In this document: positions 18,080 to 26,819 of the stretch, piece after piece
How the letters are laid out: every line of letters begins with the position of its first letter
How positions within the stretch are numbered: the first letter of the stretch is position 1
Origin: Bosea sp. F3-2
GTDB taxonomy: Bacteria; Pseudomonadota; Alphaproteobacteria; Rhizobiales; Beijerinckiaceae
DNA: 64,000 bases
Direction of reading: 5' to 3'
NCBI RefSeq assembly: GCF_008253865.1
Contig: NZ_CP042331.1
Coordinates: 3,038,001-3,102,000 of the forward strand
Notes under the pieces: generated by a model
What the model saw: only the letters and a program-made list of their open reading frames with translations
Databases searched by the model: none
What the model was told of the DNA's origin: nothing
Translations under genes and position numbers: made by a program

Positions 18080-18250
18080 ATGTCCACCGTCCTGATCGTC
18101 CTGCTCATCATCCTGCTGCTTGGCGGTGGCGGGTATTACGGCCACCGCACCTACGGGCCAGCCGGCCTCGGCGGCGTGCTCGGCCTCGTGCTGGTCATCG
18201 TGCTGATCCTGTGGCTGCTCGGCGCCATTGGCGGCGCGCCGGTCGCCTGA
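18080..18250 (+). CDS. 56-residue small membrane protein, DUF3309-like
   Basis: ATG at 18080 preceded by ACGGGAGATTGCC. Two hydrophobic helices (STVLIVLLIILLLGG and GGVLGLVLVIVLILWLLG) flank a Gly/Tyr-rich turn (GGGGYYGHRTYGPAG). This hairpin with a glycine/tyrosine turn is the layout of the DUF3309 family of tiny alphaproteobacterial membrane proteins; the assignment is by appearance only. Function unknown. It lies alone between the Bug gene and a convergent membrane gene. Confidence 0.75.
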   Translation: MSTVLIVLLIILLLGGGGYYGHRTYGPAGLGGVLGLVLVIVLILWLLGAIGGAPVA

Positions 18251-18263
18251 CGCCGCCCCGCGG

Positions 18264-18563
18264 CTATTGCGGGGGCTGCTCTTGCGCCTTGCTCGCGGCG
18301 ATGATCTTGGTGCAGATCGCCAGGAACAGCGCCGTGGGCCCGCTCTGACCATGAATCCACCAGAGATTCAGCCCCAGCAGGCAGAGGAAGGCGAGCACAA
18401 CCGCCGTCAGATCTCCGATGGCGACGCCATAGAAGCCGAACAGGGCAACCGGCGCGAAATAGGGCAGATAGCTCAGCAGCGTCGGCAGAAAGCCCGGCTT
18501 CATTCCGGCGACGCGCGCGACATAGCCGCGCTCCTCATCGGTCAACTCGATCGACACGGCCAT
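18264..18563 (-). CDS. Small membrane protein of unknown function
   Basis: 99 residues, MAVSIELTDEERGYVARVAG..., with an N-terminal soluble segment and two to three hydrophobic stretches (LLSYLPYFAPVALFGFYGV, AVVLAFLCLLGLNLWWI, ALFLAICTKII). No family recognised. It lies downstream of the ocd-like gene on the same strand with a 48-nt gap, so it may be the last gene of that string. Confidence 0.7.
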   Translation of the reverse strand: MAVSIELTDEERGYVARVAGMKPGFLPTLLSYLPYFAPVALFGFYGVAIGDLTAVVLAFLCLLGLNLWWIHGQSGPTALFLAICTKIIAASKAQEQPPQ

Positions 18564-18611
18564 GACAGGCTCTCCAGACTTTCTCCGCCTGCGGCCGCGG
18601 CGAACCGGCGC

Positions 18612-19556
18612 CTACCGGTTCTCCCAGACCGCGACGGCCGCGGCCAGGTCCTCGAGCGCGACGCCCACCGACTTGAACAGCGTGATGCCGCCGCCCTCGA
18701 TCTGGCCGGCGATCCTGCCATGGCAGAGATCGGCGAGGGTGCCGGCAATCTTGTCGGCGCTGTAGCTGCCCTCCGCGATCGCGACGGCGACATCGCCACC
18801 CTCGTCGATCGCCTTGCTGGAATCGACCACGACACGGGCGCGGTGCAGCGCATCCGCATCGGCCTCGCGCATCTGCATGGTGAAGCCGCCGATCAGGTCG
18901 AGATGCGCCTCGCGCTTCAGCCAATGGCCGTGGATCAGCGGCTCGGTCGCATTGGTGGCGCAGGAGATGATGTCGGCAGTGCGCGCCTCGCCTTCGAGAT
19001 CGGCAGTGGCGCGGGCCTCGATGCCGTCCTTCGCCAGTTCGGCGACGACAGCCTCGGCGGCTTCCAGACGGCGGGCCCAGATCGCGATCTCGGTCAGCGG
19101 CCGGACCGAGCGGTGCGCCTTGATGATGAAAGGGGAAAGCGCGCCGGCCCCGACCATCAGCATGCGGCTGGCTTCCGGATTGGACATGTAGCGCGAAGCC
19201 AGGGCCGAGGCCGCGGCGGTGCGCCAGGTCGTCAGGCGGTTGCCATCCATCACCGCGAGCGGCGCGCCGGTTTCGCCATCCATCAGCAGATAGGCGCCCA
19301 TGACGCCGGGCAGGTTGCGGCGCCCGTTGCCGAAGAAGACCGAGACGATCTTCGTGCCGATATAGGGCTTGTCGACGTCCGGTCCGCTCCAGGCCGGCAT
19401 GGTCAGCAGGATGGCGTTTTCCTCGCCCGGGCGTTCGATCGCGTACTGGCCACGCTTGGGGGCGATGACGTCGCTGCGGAAGGCGTCGTCGAGAATATTG
19501 ATCAGGGCAGGATAGCTCAGGGCCGCGTCGATCTCGGCCACATCGAAAAGGCGCAT
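18612..19556 (-). CDS. Ornithine cyclodeaminase / mu-crystallin family protein
   Basis: 314 residues from the ATG at 19554-19556. The family covers ornithine cyclodeaminase, alanine dehydrogenase and ketimine reductases that use NAD(P). Key blocks: YIGTKIVSVFFGN (substrate lysine region), MDGNRLTTWRTAAASALASRYM, the nucleotide site MLMVGAGALSPFIIKAH, and IISCATNATEPLIHGHWL. The start overlaps the TGA of the preceding gene as TGATG, indicating translational coupling. A TTG one codon upstream is an alternative. The true substrate cannot be read from sequence. Confidence 0.92.
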   Translation of the reverse strand: MRLFDVAEIDAALSYPALINILDDAFRSDVIAPKRGQYAIERPGEENAILLTMPAWSGPDVDKPYIGTKIVSVFFGNGRRNLPGVMGAYLLMDGETGAPLAVMDGNRLTTWRTAAASALASRYMSNPEASRMLMVGAGALSPFIIKAHRSVRPLTEIAIWARRLEAAEAVVAELAKDGIEARATADLEGEARTADIISCATNATEPLIHGHWLKREAHLDLIGGFTMQMREADADALHRARVVVDSSKAIDEGGDVAVAIAEGSYSADKIAGTLADLCHGRIAGQIEGGGITLFKSVGVALEDLAAAVAVWENR

Positions 19557-19894
19557 CAATTACGTCCGCTGGTCAGAGCCGGCAGGGCAGAATCAGGAAC
19601 GGCGGAGCGCAGGGCCTGCGTCTCGGAGCGCAGAACCTCGACCTCGCGACGGTTGCGGCGCGCGGCCTTGCGATGCTTGCCCTGGGCGATCCAGGACGCC
19701 AGGCCGCCAACGAGGACACCGACGGCGATCGCCGCCAGCACCACCGCGAAGAGCGGCAGCTCATAGGAGAGCGTCGGCAGGTCGCGGCTGAAAGGATCGA
19801 GCGAAACCCGCACCGGCGCGCGGTTCGCCACCGAAAACAGCACGATCAGCAGCGCGACCGGAACCAGCACCAATGCCTTCAGAAAGGCCTTCAT
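19556..19894 (-). CDS. LapA domain-containing membrane protein
   Basis: 112 residues. Two hydrophobic helices (LKALVLVPVALLIVLFSVANR and LPLFAVVLAAIAVGVLVGGLASW) followed by a basic, likely coiled-coil tail (RKAARRNRREVEVLRSETQALR). ANRAPVRVSLDPF between the helices matches the LapA (YciS) domain linked to LPS assembly in enterobacteria. It lies directly downstream of ihfB, an arrangement also seen for lapA elsewhere, and its TGA overlaps the ocd-like start. Confidence 0.87.
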   Translation of the reverse strand: MKAFLKALVLVPVALLIVLFSVANRAPVRVSLDPFSRDLPTLSYELPLFAVVLAAIAVGVLVGGLASWIAQGKHRKAARRNRREVEVLRSETQALRSAVPDSALPALTSGRN

Positions 19895-19923
19895 CGCGTT
19901 CTCCGTGCCTGCAGGAACGGCCT

Positions 19924-20208
19924 CTAAGACTTGCCGTTGAGGCGCAGCCGCAGCTCCTTGCCCGTCTTGAAGACGGGGACGAACTTCTCCTCGACCTCCA
20001 CCGCATCACCTGTGCGGGGGTTGCGGCCGACGCGGGCGGAGCGCGCCTTGCGCGAAAAAGCGCCGAAGCCACGCAGCTCCACCCTGTCGCCGCGAGCGAG
20101 CGCCTTCACGACCTCGTCCAGGATGGCCGAGACGATGTTCTCGATGTCGCGCTGATAGAGGTGGGTGTTCTGATCAGCGATCCGCTGAACGAGTTCGGAC
20201 TTAATCAT
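19924..20208 (-). CDS. ihfB: Integration host factor subunit beta
   Basis: DNA-bending architectural protein working as a heterodimer with IhfA. 94 residues from the ATG at 20206-20208 ([14 protein letters not shown]). Conserved parts are [26 protein letters not shown], the DNA-contacting arm with the intercalating Pro in RNPRTG, and the C-terminal [17 protein letters not shown] longer upstream reading overlaps sppA and is rejected. It lies 28 nt after the sppA stop in the sppA-ihfB-lapA string. Confidence 0.96.
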   Translation of the reverse strand: MIKSELVQRIADQNTHLYQRDIENIVSAILDEVVKALARGDRVELRGFGAFSRKARSARVGRNPRTGDAVEVEEKFVPVFKTGKELRLRLNGKS

Positions 20209-20236
20209 CGCCGGAGTATAACCATTTGTATCAACA

Positions 20237-21208
20237 TCATTTTTCAGCGGCAGGCTGCCAGAGCGCCAAGGGCGCGTCAAGCCGCAAGCCGACCGGCTGG
20301 TCCGCTGCCCGTGCGATCGTCGCGGCCAGGGCCTCCAGCCCCGCGCCACGCGCCATCGCCTCGGCCAGGCTCCAGAGGCCAAAGGAGGAGGATTCGCTGC
20401 GGCGACGCCAGTCGCGCACCTTGAGATCCTTGGCAACGCCCTTCTCGCGCTCAAGCCAGGCGATGGCCTCGGTCTCGCCGCCGATCTGGTCGACCAGCTT
20501 CAGCCCCAGCGCCTGGCGACCGGAATGGACCCGCCCGTCCGAGACGGTCGCCAGCTCGCCGTCGGCGAGGTGGCGGCGGTCGCGCACCATCTGCTTGAAC
20601 CAGGCGTAATTGTCGTCGACGACGCGCTGGAGCGCCTCGCGCGCCTCTGGAGAGGTCGGCTCGAAGCCGCTCGGCGCGGCCTTGAGCGGGCTCGACTTGA
20701 TCGATTCGACCTTGACGCCGACCGTATCGAGCAGATGCGAGACATTGGGGAACTGGAAGAGCACGCCGATCGAGCCGACGAGCGAGGTCTGCCGTGCGAC
20801 AATGCGATCCGCGCCCATGGCGGCGATGTAACCGCCGGAGGCAGCGACGCCGTCGACCACGCTGACCATCGGCTTCTTGGCCGCGAGCTTGCGTAGCGCC
20901 GTATGGAGCGCCTCCGAACCCGAAGTGGTGCCGCCAGGGCTGTCGACCCTGAGCACGACGGCCGAAACGGCACTGCTGTCCTCGACCGACTTGATCAGGT
21001 CGAGCGTGCGGCGATCGCCGGAGATGAAGCCGGAGACGGTGACGCGCGCGATATGCGCGCTCGACAGGCTCACCGAGCTATCGCCTTTCCAGGCGAGGCC
21101 GCCGACCACCGCGGCGACGACCACACCGAGCACGGCAAGCACACGCCAGAGCGTCAGCTTGCGCCGCAGGCTGCGGCGATCTGCGAGCAAGTCGGCATCG
21201 GACGACAT
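20237..21208 (-). CDS. sppA: Signal peptide peptidase SppA (36K type)
   Basis: Membrane-anchored serine protease that degrades cleaved signal peptides. 323 residues, ATG at 21206-21208 after CAGGAGTACCCA. One N-terminal membrane helix ([20 protein letters not shown]). The Ser/Lys dyad is Ser124 in [17 protein letters not shown] and Lys176 in [14 protein letters not shown]; the 52-residue spacing equals that in the Bacillus enzyme. [18 protein letters not shown] forms the oxyanion side. First gene of the sppA-ihfB-lapA-ocd string. Confidence 0.96.
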   Translation of the reverse strand: MSSDADLLADRRSLRRKLTLWRVLAVLGVVVAAVVGGLAWKGDSSVSLSSAHIARVTVSGFISGDRRTLDLIKSVEDSSAVSAVVLRVDSPGGTTSGSEALHTALRKLAAKKPMVSVVDGVAASGGYIAAMGADRIVARQTSLVGSIGVLFQFPNVSHLLDTVGVKVESIKSSPLKAAPSGFEPTSPEAREALQRVVDDNYAWFKQMVRDRRHLADGELATVSDGRVHSGRQALGLKLVDQIGGETEAIAWLEREKGVAKDLKVRDWRRRSESSSFGLWSLAEAMARGAGLEALAATIARAADQPVGLRLDAPLALWQPAAEK

Positions 21209-21280
21209 TGGGTACTCCTGACGTCAGCGGGTCCGTGATGTAGACCCGCCATGTCGGGCGGGCAAGGCACGAGCTCGCCT

Positions 21281-22570
21281 TCAGGCCGCGACCGAGACGC
21301 GCGCCCGGTCGAGCGCGAGCAGCGCGAGGCCACTCGCGACCGAGCGGAAGGCATCGCCGATATGCACCTTCCCGGCACCGAAACGCCTGTCGAACAGGCT
21401 ACGCACCGCCGGAACATAGGAGGTTCCGCCGGTCATGAAGACCGCCTCGATGCGATCACCGCCGAGACCGGCCTCCGCCAGGGCCCGGTCGAGTGCGGCT
21501 TCGATCGCGCCGACATCCTCGGCGATCCAGCGCTCGAAATCGGTCCGGCGGATCGATTTCTCGATGACGACGCCCATCTGGCTGAATTTGAGCGTCGCGG
21601 TCTCGCTATCCGAGAGCGCGACCTTGGCGGCCGAAACAGCGCGATAGAGCTCATAGCCGAGGTCGTATTCGATCACCGTCAGCAGGTCTTCGAGCTTGGC
21701 CGGCTCGACCGCCTCGCGGATCAGGGCGTTGAGCTCGGCCATGGTCTCGCGGCTCTTCATCAGCGAGAGCTTGTGCCATTGCGCGAAGGCGGCGTGGTAA
21801 TGCGCCGGGACCGGCAGGAGCTTGCCGAAGGAGCGGTAATCCGTGCCCTTGCCGAGCGCCGGCGAGACGGCGTGCTCGATGATGCGGTAGTCGAAGGTAT
21901 CGCCGGCGACGCCGACACCGGCATGGGAGAGCGGGACGGCGTCAAGCCGGCCATGCGCGCCGGGCTCGAAGCGCATCACCGAAAAGTCGCTGGTGCCGCC
22001 GCCGAAGTCGGCGACCAGCATGGTCTGCGGCTCCTTCAGGTCGCGCGCATACCAGTAGGCGGCGCCGAGCGGCTCATAGGCGAAGTCGACTTGGCTCATC
22101 CCGGCCTTGCCGTAGGAGGCCTTCAGGCGGCCAACCGCGAGCTCCTCGTCCGGCCGTTCGCCAGCGAAGACGACCGGGCGGCCGGAAACCAGCGGCAGTG
22201 CGTCATGGCCTGCAACACCGGTCGTGAGGTCCGTGAGGAAGACACCGATCAGATCCTCAAGCCCGAAGAGCTTGCCGAACAGCCGGGTCTCCTGGAAGGC
22301 GCGACTGGAGAGATGGGTCTTGAGCGACTGCAGGAAGCGGTGCTCGGTCGTCATGCCCAGCGCCATGTCGAGGGCGTCGGGACCGCTGACATGGGTGATG
22401 CGGGTCTCGGGCGGGCGCCCCTCGCGCCAGAACATCAGCGCCGAGCGATAGGCATCGACCGCACCCTGCTTGGTGGCGAAGGAGCGTGTCATGACCGAGC
22501 CATCCGCTCCCGCCAGCGCGACGACGCTGTTGGTGGTGCCGAAGTCGATGCCGATGGCGGCGGGGGTCAT
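21281..22570 (-). CDS. Hsp70 family protein (YegD-like)
   Basis: 429 residues from the ATG at 22568-22570, preceded by GAGGAG. It has the actin/Hsp70 ATPase motifs: phosphate 1 GIDFGTTNSVVAL, phosphate 2 VADFGGGTSDFSVM and adenosine VFMTGGTSYVPAVRSLF. It stops after the ATPase part; the peptide-binding beta domain of DnaK is absent, as in YegD. Function in protein quality control is plausible but not shown. It lies 72 nt upstream of sppA on the same strand. Confidence 0.92.
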   Translation of the reverse strand: MTPAAIGIDFGTTNSVVALAGADGSVMTRSFATKQGAVDAYRSALMFWREGRPPETRITHVSGPDALDMALGMTTEHRFLQSLKTHLSSRAFQETRLFGKLFGLEDLIGVFLTDLTTGVAGHDALPLVSGRPVVFAGERPDEELAVGRLKASYGKAGMSQVDFAYEPLGAAYWYARDLKEPQTMLVADFGGGTSDFSVMRFEPGAHGRLDAVPLSHAGVGVAGDTFDYRIIEHAVSPALGKGTDYRSFGKLLPVPAHYHAAFAQWHKLSLMKSRETMAELNALIREAVEPAKLEDLLTVIEYDLGYELYRAVSAAKVALSDSETATLKFSQMGVVIEKSIRRTDFERWIAEDVGAIEAALDRALAEAGLGGDRIEAVFMTGGTSYVPAVRSLFDRRFGAGKVHIGDAFRSVASGLALLALDRARVSVAA

Positions 22571-22601
22571 GGCGGGGCTCCTCATTGTTGTGGAAACGCC
22601 A

Positions 22602-22747
22602 CCGTCATTCCGGGGCTTCGCGAAGCGAAGAGCCCGGAACCCATGGACACAGGTCGAGATGAGAAAGCGGCAACGCTGCCGCCTTCTCGACAAGCACGGA
22701 GTTCATGGGTTCCGGGCCCGCGGCTTCGCCGCGCCCCGGAATGACGG
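22602..22747. repeat. Dispersed GTCAT...ATGAC inverted repeat, copy 5
   Basis: Arms CCGTCATTCCGGGGCTTCG and CGCCCCGGAATGACGGG; GAGCCCGGAACCCATGGA pairs with TTCATGGGTTCCGGGC. The loop contains GAAAGCGGCAACGC, close in sequence to the loop of copy 4. It lies between rpsA and the Hsp70 gene on the minus strand. Confidence 0.82.
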
Positions 22748-22762
22748 GGGATGGTTCGAAAC

Positions 22763-22792
22763 AAAAGCCCGCGCGGATTTCTCCGCGCGGGC
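22763..22792 (-). terminator. Rho-independent terminator of rpsA
   Basis: Perfect 10-bp stem GCCCGCGCGG (22767-22776) and CCGCGCGGGC (22783-22792), loop ATTTCT, followed on the minus strand by TTTTGTTTC. It is 38 nt after the rpsA stop. Confidence 0.88.
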
Positions 22793-22829
22793 TGAATTCG
22801 AAGGCCGGCCGCTCGAAGCGGCCGAAGCC

Positions 22830-24536
22830 TCACTTCTTCTCGGTGTTGGCCTTCTTGAGGGCCGCACCCAGGATGTCGCCGAGCGAGGCGCCGGAGTCGG
22901 ACGAACCGAACTGGGCGATCGCCTCCTTCTCCTCGGCCATCTCCAGGGCCTTGATCGAGACCTGGATCTTGCGGGCCTTCTTGTCGAAGAGCACGACGCG
23001 GGCGTCGATGCGCTCGCCGGCCGCGAAGCGCTCAGGGCGCTGCTCGGAGCGATCGCGAGCCAGCTCGGCGCGCTTGATGAAGGTCATCATGTCGGTGTCG
23101 GCGATCTTGACGTCGAGACCCGACTCCTTGACCTCGACCACCTCGCAGGTGACGATCTGGCCCTTCTTGAACTCGCCGGCATCCACGAAGGGATCGCCGC
23201 CGAGCTGCTTCAGGCCGAGCGAGATACGCTCCTTCTCGACGTCCACATCGAGAACGACAGCCTGCAGGATGTCGCCCTTCTTGTACTCCTCGATGACCTG
23301 CTCGCCCGGACGGTTCCAGTCGAGGTCCGAGAGGTGGATCATGCCGTCGATGTCGCCTTCCAGGCCCAGGAACAGACCGAACTCGGTCTTGTTCTTGACC
23401 TCGCCCTCGACCGTCGAACCAGCCGGGTGCTGCTCCGCGAACAGCTCCCACGGGTTGCGCAGGGTCTGCTTGAGGCCGAGCGAGATGCGACGCTTGACCG
23501 GATCGACCTCGAGGATCGCGACATCGACTTCCTGGGAGGTCGAGACGATCTTGCCGGGGTGAACGTTCTTCTTGGTCCAGGACATCTCGGAGACGTGGAT
23601 CAGGCCTTCGATGCCCGGCTCCACTTCGACGAACGCGCCGTAGTCCGTGATGTTGGTCACGCGGCCCTTGAGACGGGTGCCGACCGGGTAACGCTCGGCG
23701 ATGCCATCCCACGGATCGGCCAGCAGCTGCTTGATGCCGAGCGAGATGCGGTGCGTGTCCTGGTTGATCTTGATGATCTTGACCTTGACCGTCTGGCCGA
23801 TGGTCACGACCTCGGACGGATGGTTCACGCGGCGCCACGCCATGTCGGTGACGTGCAGCAGGCCGTCGATGCCGCCGAGGTCAACGAACGCACCGTACTC
23901 GGTGATGTTCTTGACGACGCCGTCGATGACCTGACCCTCTTCGAGCGAGGCGACGAGCTCGGAACGAGCCTCGGCGCGAGTCTCTTCGAGGACGGTGCGG
24001 CGCGACACGACGATGTTGCCGCGGCGACGATCCATCTTGAGGATCTCGAAGGGCTGCGGCTGGCCCATCAGCGGGCCGACGTCGCGGATCGGACGGATGT
24101 CGACCTGCGAACGCGGCAGGAAGGCCACGGCGCCGTCGAGGTCGACCGTGTAGCCGCCCTTGACGGTGTTGAAGATCATGCCGGTGACCTTCTCGCGGGC
24201 CTCGAAGGCCTTCTCGAGCTTGACCCAGCTCTCTTCGCGGCGAGCCTTGTCGCGCGAGATGACGGCTTCGCCGAGCGCGTTCTCGATCCGGTCGAGATAG
24301 ACCTCGACCTCATCGCCGACGCCGATCTCCTGGTCACGGCCGGGGCCGGTGAATTCCTTGAGCGCGACGCGCCCTTCCGTCTTCAGGCCGACGTCGATGA
24401 TCGCCATATCCTTCTCGATGGCGACGACCTTGCCCTTGATGACGGTACCTTCCATCGCCTCGTTGCGGGCGAAGGACTCTTCGAGAAGGGCGGCGAAATC
24501 CTCGCGACCCGCGCTGTAGCTCTCAACTGCAGACAT
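22830..24536 (-). CDS. rpsA: 30S ribosomal protein S1
   Basis: Ribosomal protein that unfolds mRNA for initiation. 568 residues from the ATG at 24534-24536 ([20 protein letters not shown]), with TAGGAGATTAC upstream. Six S1 RNA-binding repeats are visible, with [23 protein letters not shown] and [20 protein letters not shown] as the clearest. Signatures such as RISLGIKQL and RISLGLKQ recur at repeat ends. Length and repeat number are normal for Gram-negative S1. A very long antisense frame runs through the whole gene and is an artefact. cmk, often upstream, is not there. Confidence 0.98.
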   Translation of the reverse strand: MSAVESYSAGREDFAALLEESFARNEAMEGTVIKGKVVAIEKDMAIIDVGLKTEGRVALKEFTGPGRDQEIGVGDEVEVYLDRIENALGEAVISRDKARREESWVKLEKAFEAREKVTGMIFNTVKGGYTVDLDGAVAFLPRSQVDIRPIRDVGPLMGQPQPFEILKMDRRRGNIVVSRRTVLEETRAEARSELVASLEEGQVIDGVVKNITEYGAFVDLGGIDGLLHVTDMAWRRVNHPSEVVTIGQTVKVKIIKINQDTHRISLGIKQLLADPWDGIAERYPVGTRLKGRVTNITDYGAFVEVEPGIEGLIHVSEMSWTKKNVHPGKIVSTSQEVDVAILEVDPVKRRISLGLKQTLRNPWELFAEQHPAGSTVEGEVKNKTEFGLFLGLEGDIDGMIHLSDLDWNRPGEQVIEEYKKGDILQAVVLDVDVEKERISLGLKQLGGDPFVDAGEFKKGQIVTCEVVEVKESGLDVKIADTDMMTFIKRAELARDRSEQRPERFAAGERIDARVVLFDKKARKIQVSIKALEMAEEKEAIAQFGSSDSGASLGDILGAALKKANTEKK

Positions 24537-24863
24537 GTAATCTCCTAGGAGCCGGCCGCGTATCCCGCGGATGTCCGGCATAGGCGCCGTGGTTGGTGTT
24601 GCGGTCCGGGTCGCTGCCGTCGACTTCTCCTCTCGGAGGAATCCCGCCCCGGTGCATCGGGGCCGGAGGCGCCATGCCGCCGGTTCGATCCGTATCCAAA
24701 GAGCCCGTTTCCAGCACGAAACGGGAGCAGGTCTCGAAGACCGCCCCCGGCGCATGATCGATCACGGCCCTTCGGACAAGGGCGATGTAATCCACTCCGG
24801 CCGTCAGAGCAAGCTTTCTGGCGCTTTCCCGAGGTCCCCGGCCGTGCCAGTGTGCGGGCTCAA

Positions 24864-24909
24864 ATCACGCTGCGATTGGATGAAATCATCCAATCGCAGG
24901 AAGCGTGAT
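24864..24909. repeat. Long hairpin, 20-bp arms with a 4-nt bulge
   Basis: ATCACGCT-GCGATTGGATGA, two central A residues, then TCATCCAATCGC-AGGA-AGCGTGAT. The 12-bp inner and 8-bp outer arms are perfect; the AGGA is unpaired. It lies about 90 nt upstream of lemA. It could be a repeat element or a transcription-end structure; no T run follows. Confidence 0.7.
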
Positions 24910-24920
24910 CGATTCTAGAA

Positions 24921-24975
24921 GTTTAGAGCATGCTTTAGGCGAAAAGCCGTTGCCACTTTTTCGCAGCACACTCTA
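24921..24975. repeat. Degenerate CTCTAG-family hairpin element
   Basis: Begins TTTAGAGCATGC and ends CACACTCTA, with GGCGAAAAGC and GCCACTTTTTCGC inside. It resembles the elements at 30495-30558 and 31878-31942 in order and wording but is more diverged. Confidence 0.5.
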
Positions 24976-24999
24976 CGGCCGGCACAAGGGGAGCTTTGC

Positions 25000-25557
25000 A
25001 TGGGCTGGGTCATTCTGGGGCTGATCGTGGCCCTCGTCGTCTATGTGATCATGACCTATAACGGCCTCGTCACGATGCGGCAGCGCGTCAACCAGGCCTT
25101 CGCCGACATCGACGTCCAGCTCAAGCAGCGGCATGACCTGATCCCGAATCTCGTCGAGACGGTGAAGGGCTACGCGACGCACGAGAAATCGACGCTCGAC
25201 GCGGTGATCGCCGCCCGAAACGCGGCGCAGGGCGCGAGCGGCGTGCACGACAAGGCAGCCGCCGAGCAGCAGCTTTCCGGCGCCGTTGGGCGATTGCTGG
25301 CGTTGGGCGAGGCCTATCCCGACCTCAAGGCTAGCGCGAATTTCCAGCAGCTTCAGGTCGATCTCGGCAATGTCGAGGACAAGCTGGCAGCGGCGCGGCG
25401 CTTCTTCAATAATGCTGTGAGCGAGTTCAACGCCGCGATCCAGGCCTTTCCGGCCGTGCTGTTCGCACCGCAGATGGGCTTCACCCAGCGCGAGTTCTTC
25501 GATGTCGGCGAACAGACGCGCGCCCAGATCGAGGTCGCGCCCAGCGTGAAGTTCTAG
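25000..25557 (+). CDS. LemA family membrane protein
   Basis: 185 residues, ATG at 25000 after AAGGGGAGCTTTGC. N-terminal membrane helix (VILGLIVALVVYVIMTY) then a long helical LemA domain: NGLVTMRQRVNQAFADIDVQ, LKQRHDLIPNLVETVKGYATHE, and ARRFFNNAVSEFNAAIQAFP. LemA proteins are conserved but poorly understood. Here it is followed on the same strand by an M48 metalloprotease, a pairing seen in many bacteria, which suggests they act together at the membrane. Confidence 0.95.
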   Translation: MGWVILGLIVALVVYVIMTYNGLVTMRQRVNQAFADIDVQLKQRHDLIPNLVETVKGYATHEKSTLDAVIAARNAAQGASGVHDKAAAEQQLSGAVGRLLALGEAYPDLKASANFQQLQVDLGNVEDKLAAARRFFNNAVSEFNAAIQAFPAVLFAPQMGFTQREFFDVGEQTRAQIEVAPSVKF

Positions 25558-25584
25558 AACATGCTGCACTTTCACGGAAAAGCA

Positions 25585-25683
25585 CCGTCATTCCGGACAA
25601 GCGGCGAAGCCGCGCCGATCCGGAATCCATCGGAGGACTCCGGCACTCTACGATGGATTCCGGGTCAAGCCCGGAATGACGGC
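25585..25683. repeat. Dispersed GTCAT...ATGAC inverted repeat, copy 6
   Basis: Arms CCGTCATTCCGGAC and CCCGGAATGACGG. GGAATCCATCG pairs with CGATGGATTCC inside. It separates lemA from the M48 protease gene within what is otherwise a co-directional pair. Confidence 0.82.
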
Positions 25684-25745
25684 ACGTTTCCGGTTAAACG
25701 TAGCAGGTTCCCGGAGTCTTCCTAAAGCAACCGGGAGAGGCTGCG

Positions 25746-26819
25746 ATGGCTCAGGCCTTCGGGCTCTATACCCATCAGCGCAATAACCGGATCAGGTCCA
25801 ACCTCCTGATCGCCGGGCTCTTCCTGCTGGTCTACCTCACCGCCTGGGGCCTGCTGCTGATCGCCTATGGCTATGGCGGCGTGCCGCGCGGACACACCGC
25901 CTTCGGCGAGGCGAACCGCATCTTCCGCTCCTGGTTCCCCTTGATCACCGCGGCAACGATGCTGTGGGTCTTCATCGGCTTCCGCATGAACGTCGCGCTG
26001 ATCGGCGCCGTGACGGGCGCCAAGGGCATCACCCAGGCGGAAAATCCGAAGCTCTACCGGATGCTGGAGAATCTCTGCATCTCGCGGGGCCTGACGATGC
26101 CGAAGCTCGCGATCATCGAGAGCGACGCGCTCAACGCCTTCGCCAGCGGCGTCAACGACAAGCAGTTCACGGTCAGCGTCACCAGCGGGCTCCTGGCCCA
26201 GCTCAACGACGCGGAGGTCGAAGCCGTGCTGGCGCATGAGCTGACCCATATCCGCAATGGCGACGTCCGGCTGATGGTGGTCGCGGTGGTGATCGCCGGC
26301 GTGATCTCCTTCATCGGCGAGATCGTGTTCCGCGGCTTCGGCCGCAGCCGGATCAGGGTTTCGTCGGATGATTCCAAGAAAGGCAACGGGCTGGCGATCA
26401 TCGTCGGCGTCGCGGTGATCGCGATCTCCTGGTTCCTGGCTGTGCTGATCCGGCTGTCGCTGTCGCGGTCGCGCGAATATCTGGCCGATGCCGGAGCGGT
26501 CGAGCTGACCAAGAACCCGGATGCAATGATCTCCGCCCTGCTTAAGATCTCCGGCCGGGCCGACATCGAGGGCATTCCCTCCGGCCTGATGGACATGTGC
26601 TTCGAGAACGACCCCGACGATTTCGCCGATCTGTTCTCGACCCACCCTTCCGTCACCAAGCGCGTGCAGGCGCTGATCGAGACCGCAGGCGGGCGCATGC
26701 CGGAGATGCCGCCACACCCGCCCAAGCTCGCCGAGCGTCAGGATCTGCCGACCATGGTCGAGGAGACGGTGGCGCGCGGTCCCTGGTCCCGGCCGCCGCA
26801 AGGGCCCGGTCAAGGCTGA
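25746..26819 (+). CDS. M48 family membrane metallopeptidase (HtpX-like)
   Basis: 357 residues, ATG at 25746 after GGGAGAGGCTGCG. Two N-terminal membrane helices (LLIAGLFLLVYLTAWGLLLI and LITAATMLWVFIGF) precede the catalytic domain. Zinc site HELTH (164-168) lies in VEAVLAHELTHIRNGDV, with the third ligand probably the Glu of SREYLADAGAV. Two further hydrophobic stretches lie between them. It probably degrades damaged membrane proteins. The C-terminal STHPSVTKRVQALIE is typical of this family. Confidence 0.93.
   Translation: MAQAFGLYTHQRNNRIRSNLLIAGLFLLVYLTAWGLLLIAYGYGGVPRGHTAFGEANRIFRSWFPLITAATMLWVFIGFRMNVALIGAVTGAKGITQAENPKLYRMLENLCISRGLTMPKLAIIESDALNAFASGVNDKQFTVSVTSGLLAQLNDAEVEAVLAHELTHIRNGDVRLMVVAVVIAGVISFIGEIVFRGFGRSRIRVSSDDSKKGNGLAIIVGVAVIAISWFLAVLIRLSLSRSREYLADAGAVELTKNPDAMISALLKISGRADIEGIPSGLMDMCFENDPDDFADLFSTHPSVTKRVQALIETAGGRMPEMPPHPPKLAERQDLPTMVEETVARGPWSRPPQGPGQG

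Larger units (their letters stand above)
24537..24999. other. rpsA leader and lemA upstream region
   Basis: 463 nt without a supported gene. On the rpsA side (24600-24760) the future mRNA leader has several short hairpins: CCCCG...CGGGG near 24655, CCCGTTT...AAACGGG near 24709-24731 and TCCTC...GAGGA near 24628. S1 is autoregulated in other bacteria, so a structured leader is plausible. The lemA side carries a large hairpin and a degenerate repeat element, listed separately. Confidence 0.5.

Noticed and set aside
18228..19766. 512-codon plus-strand open frame
   Set aside because: Antisense to the ocd-like and LapA-domain genes; no recognisable domain.
22470..24548. 692-codon plus-strand open frame
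   Set aside because: It lies entirely antisense to rpsA, whose six S1 repeats are unmistakable. The product is Asp/Leu/Gly-rich without domains; long antisense frames are expected in high-GC genes.
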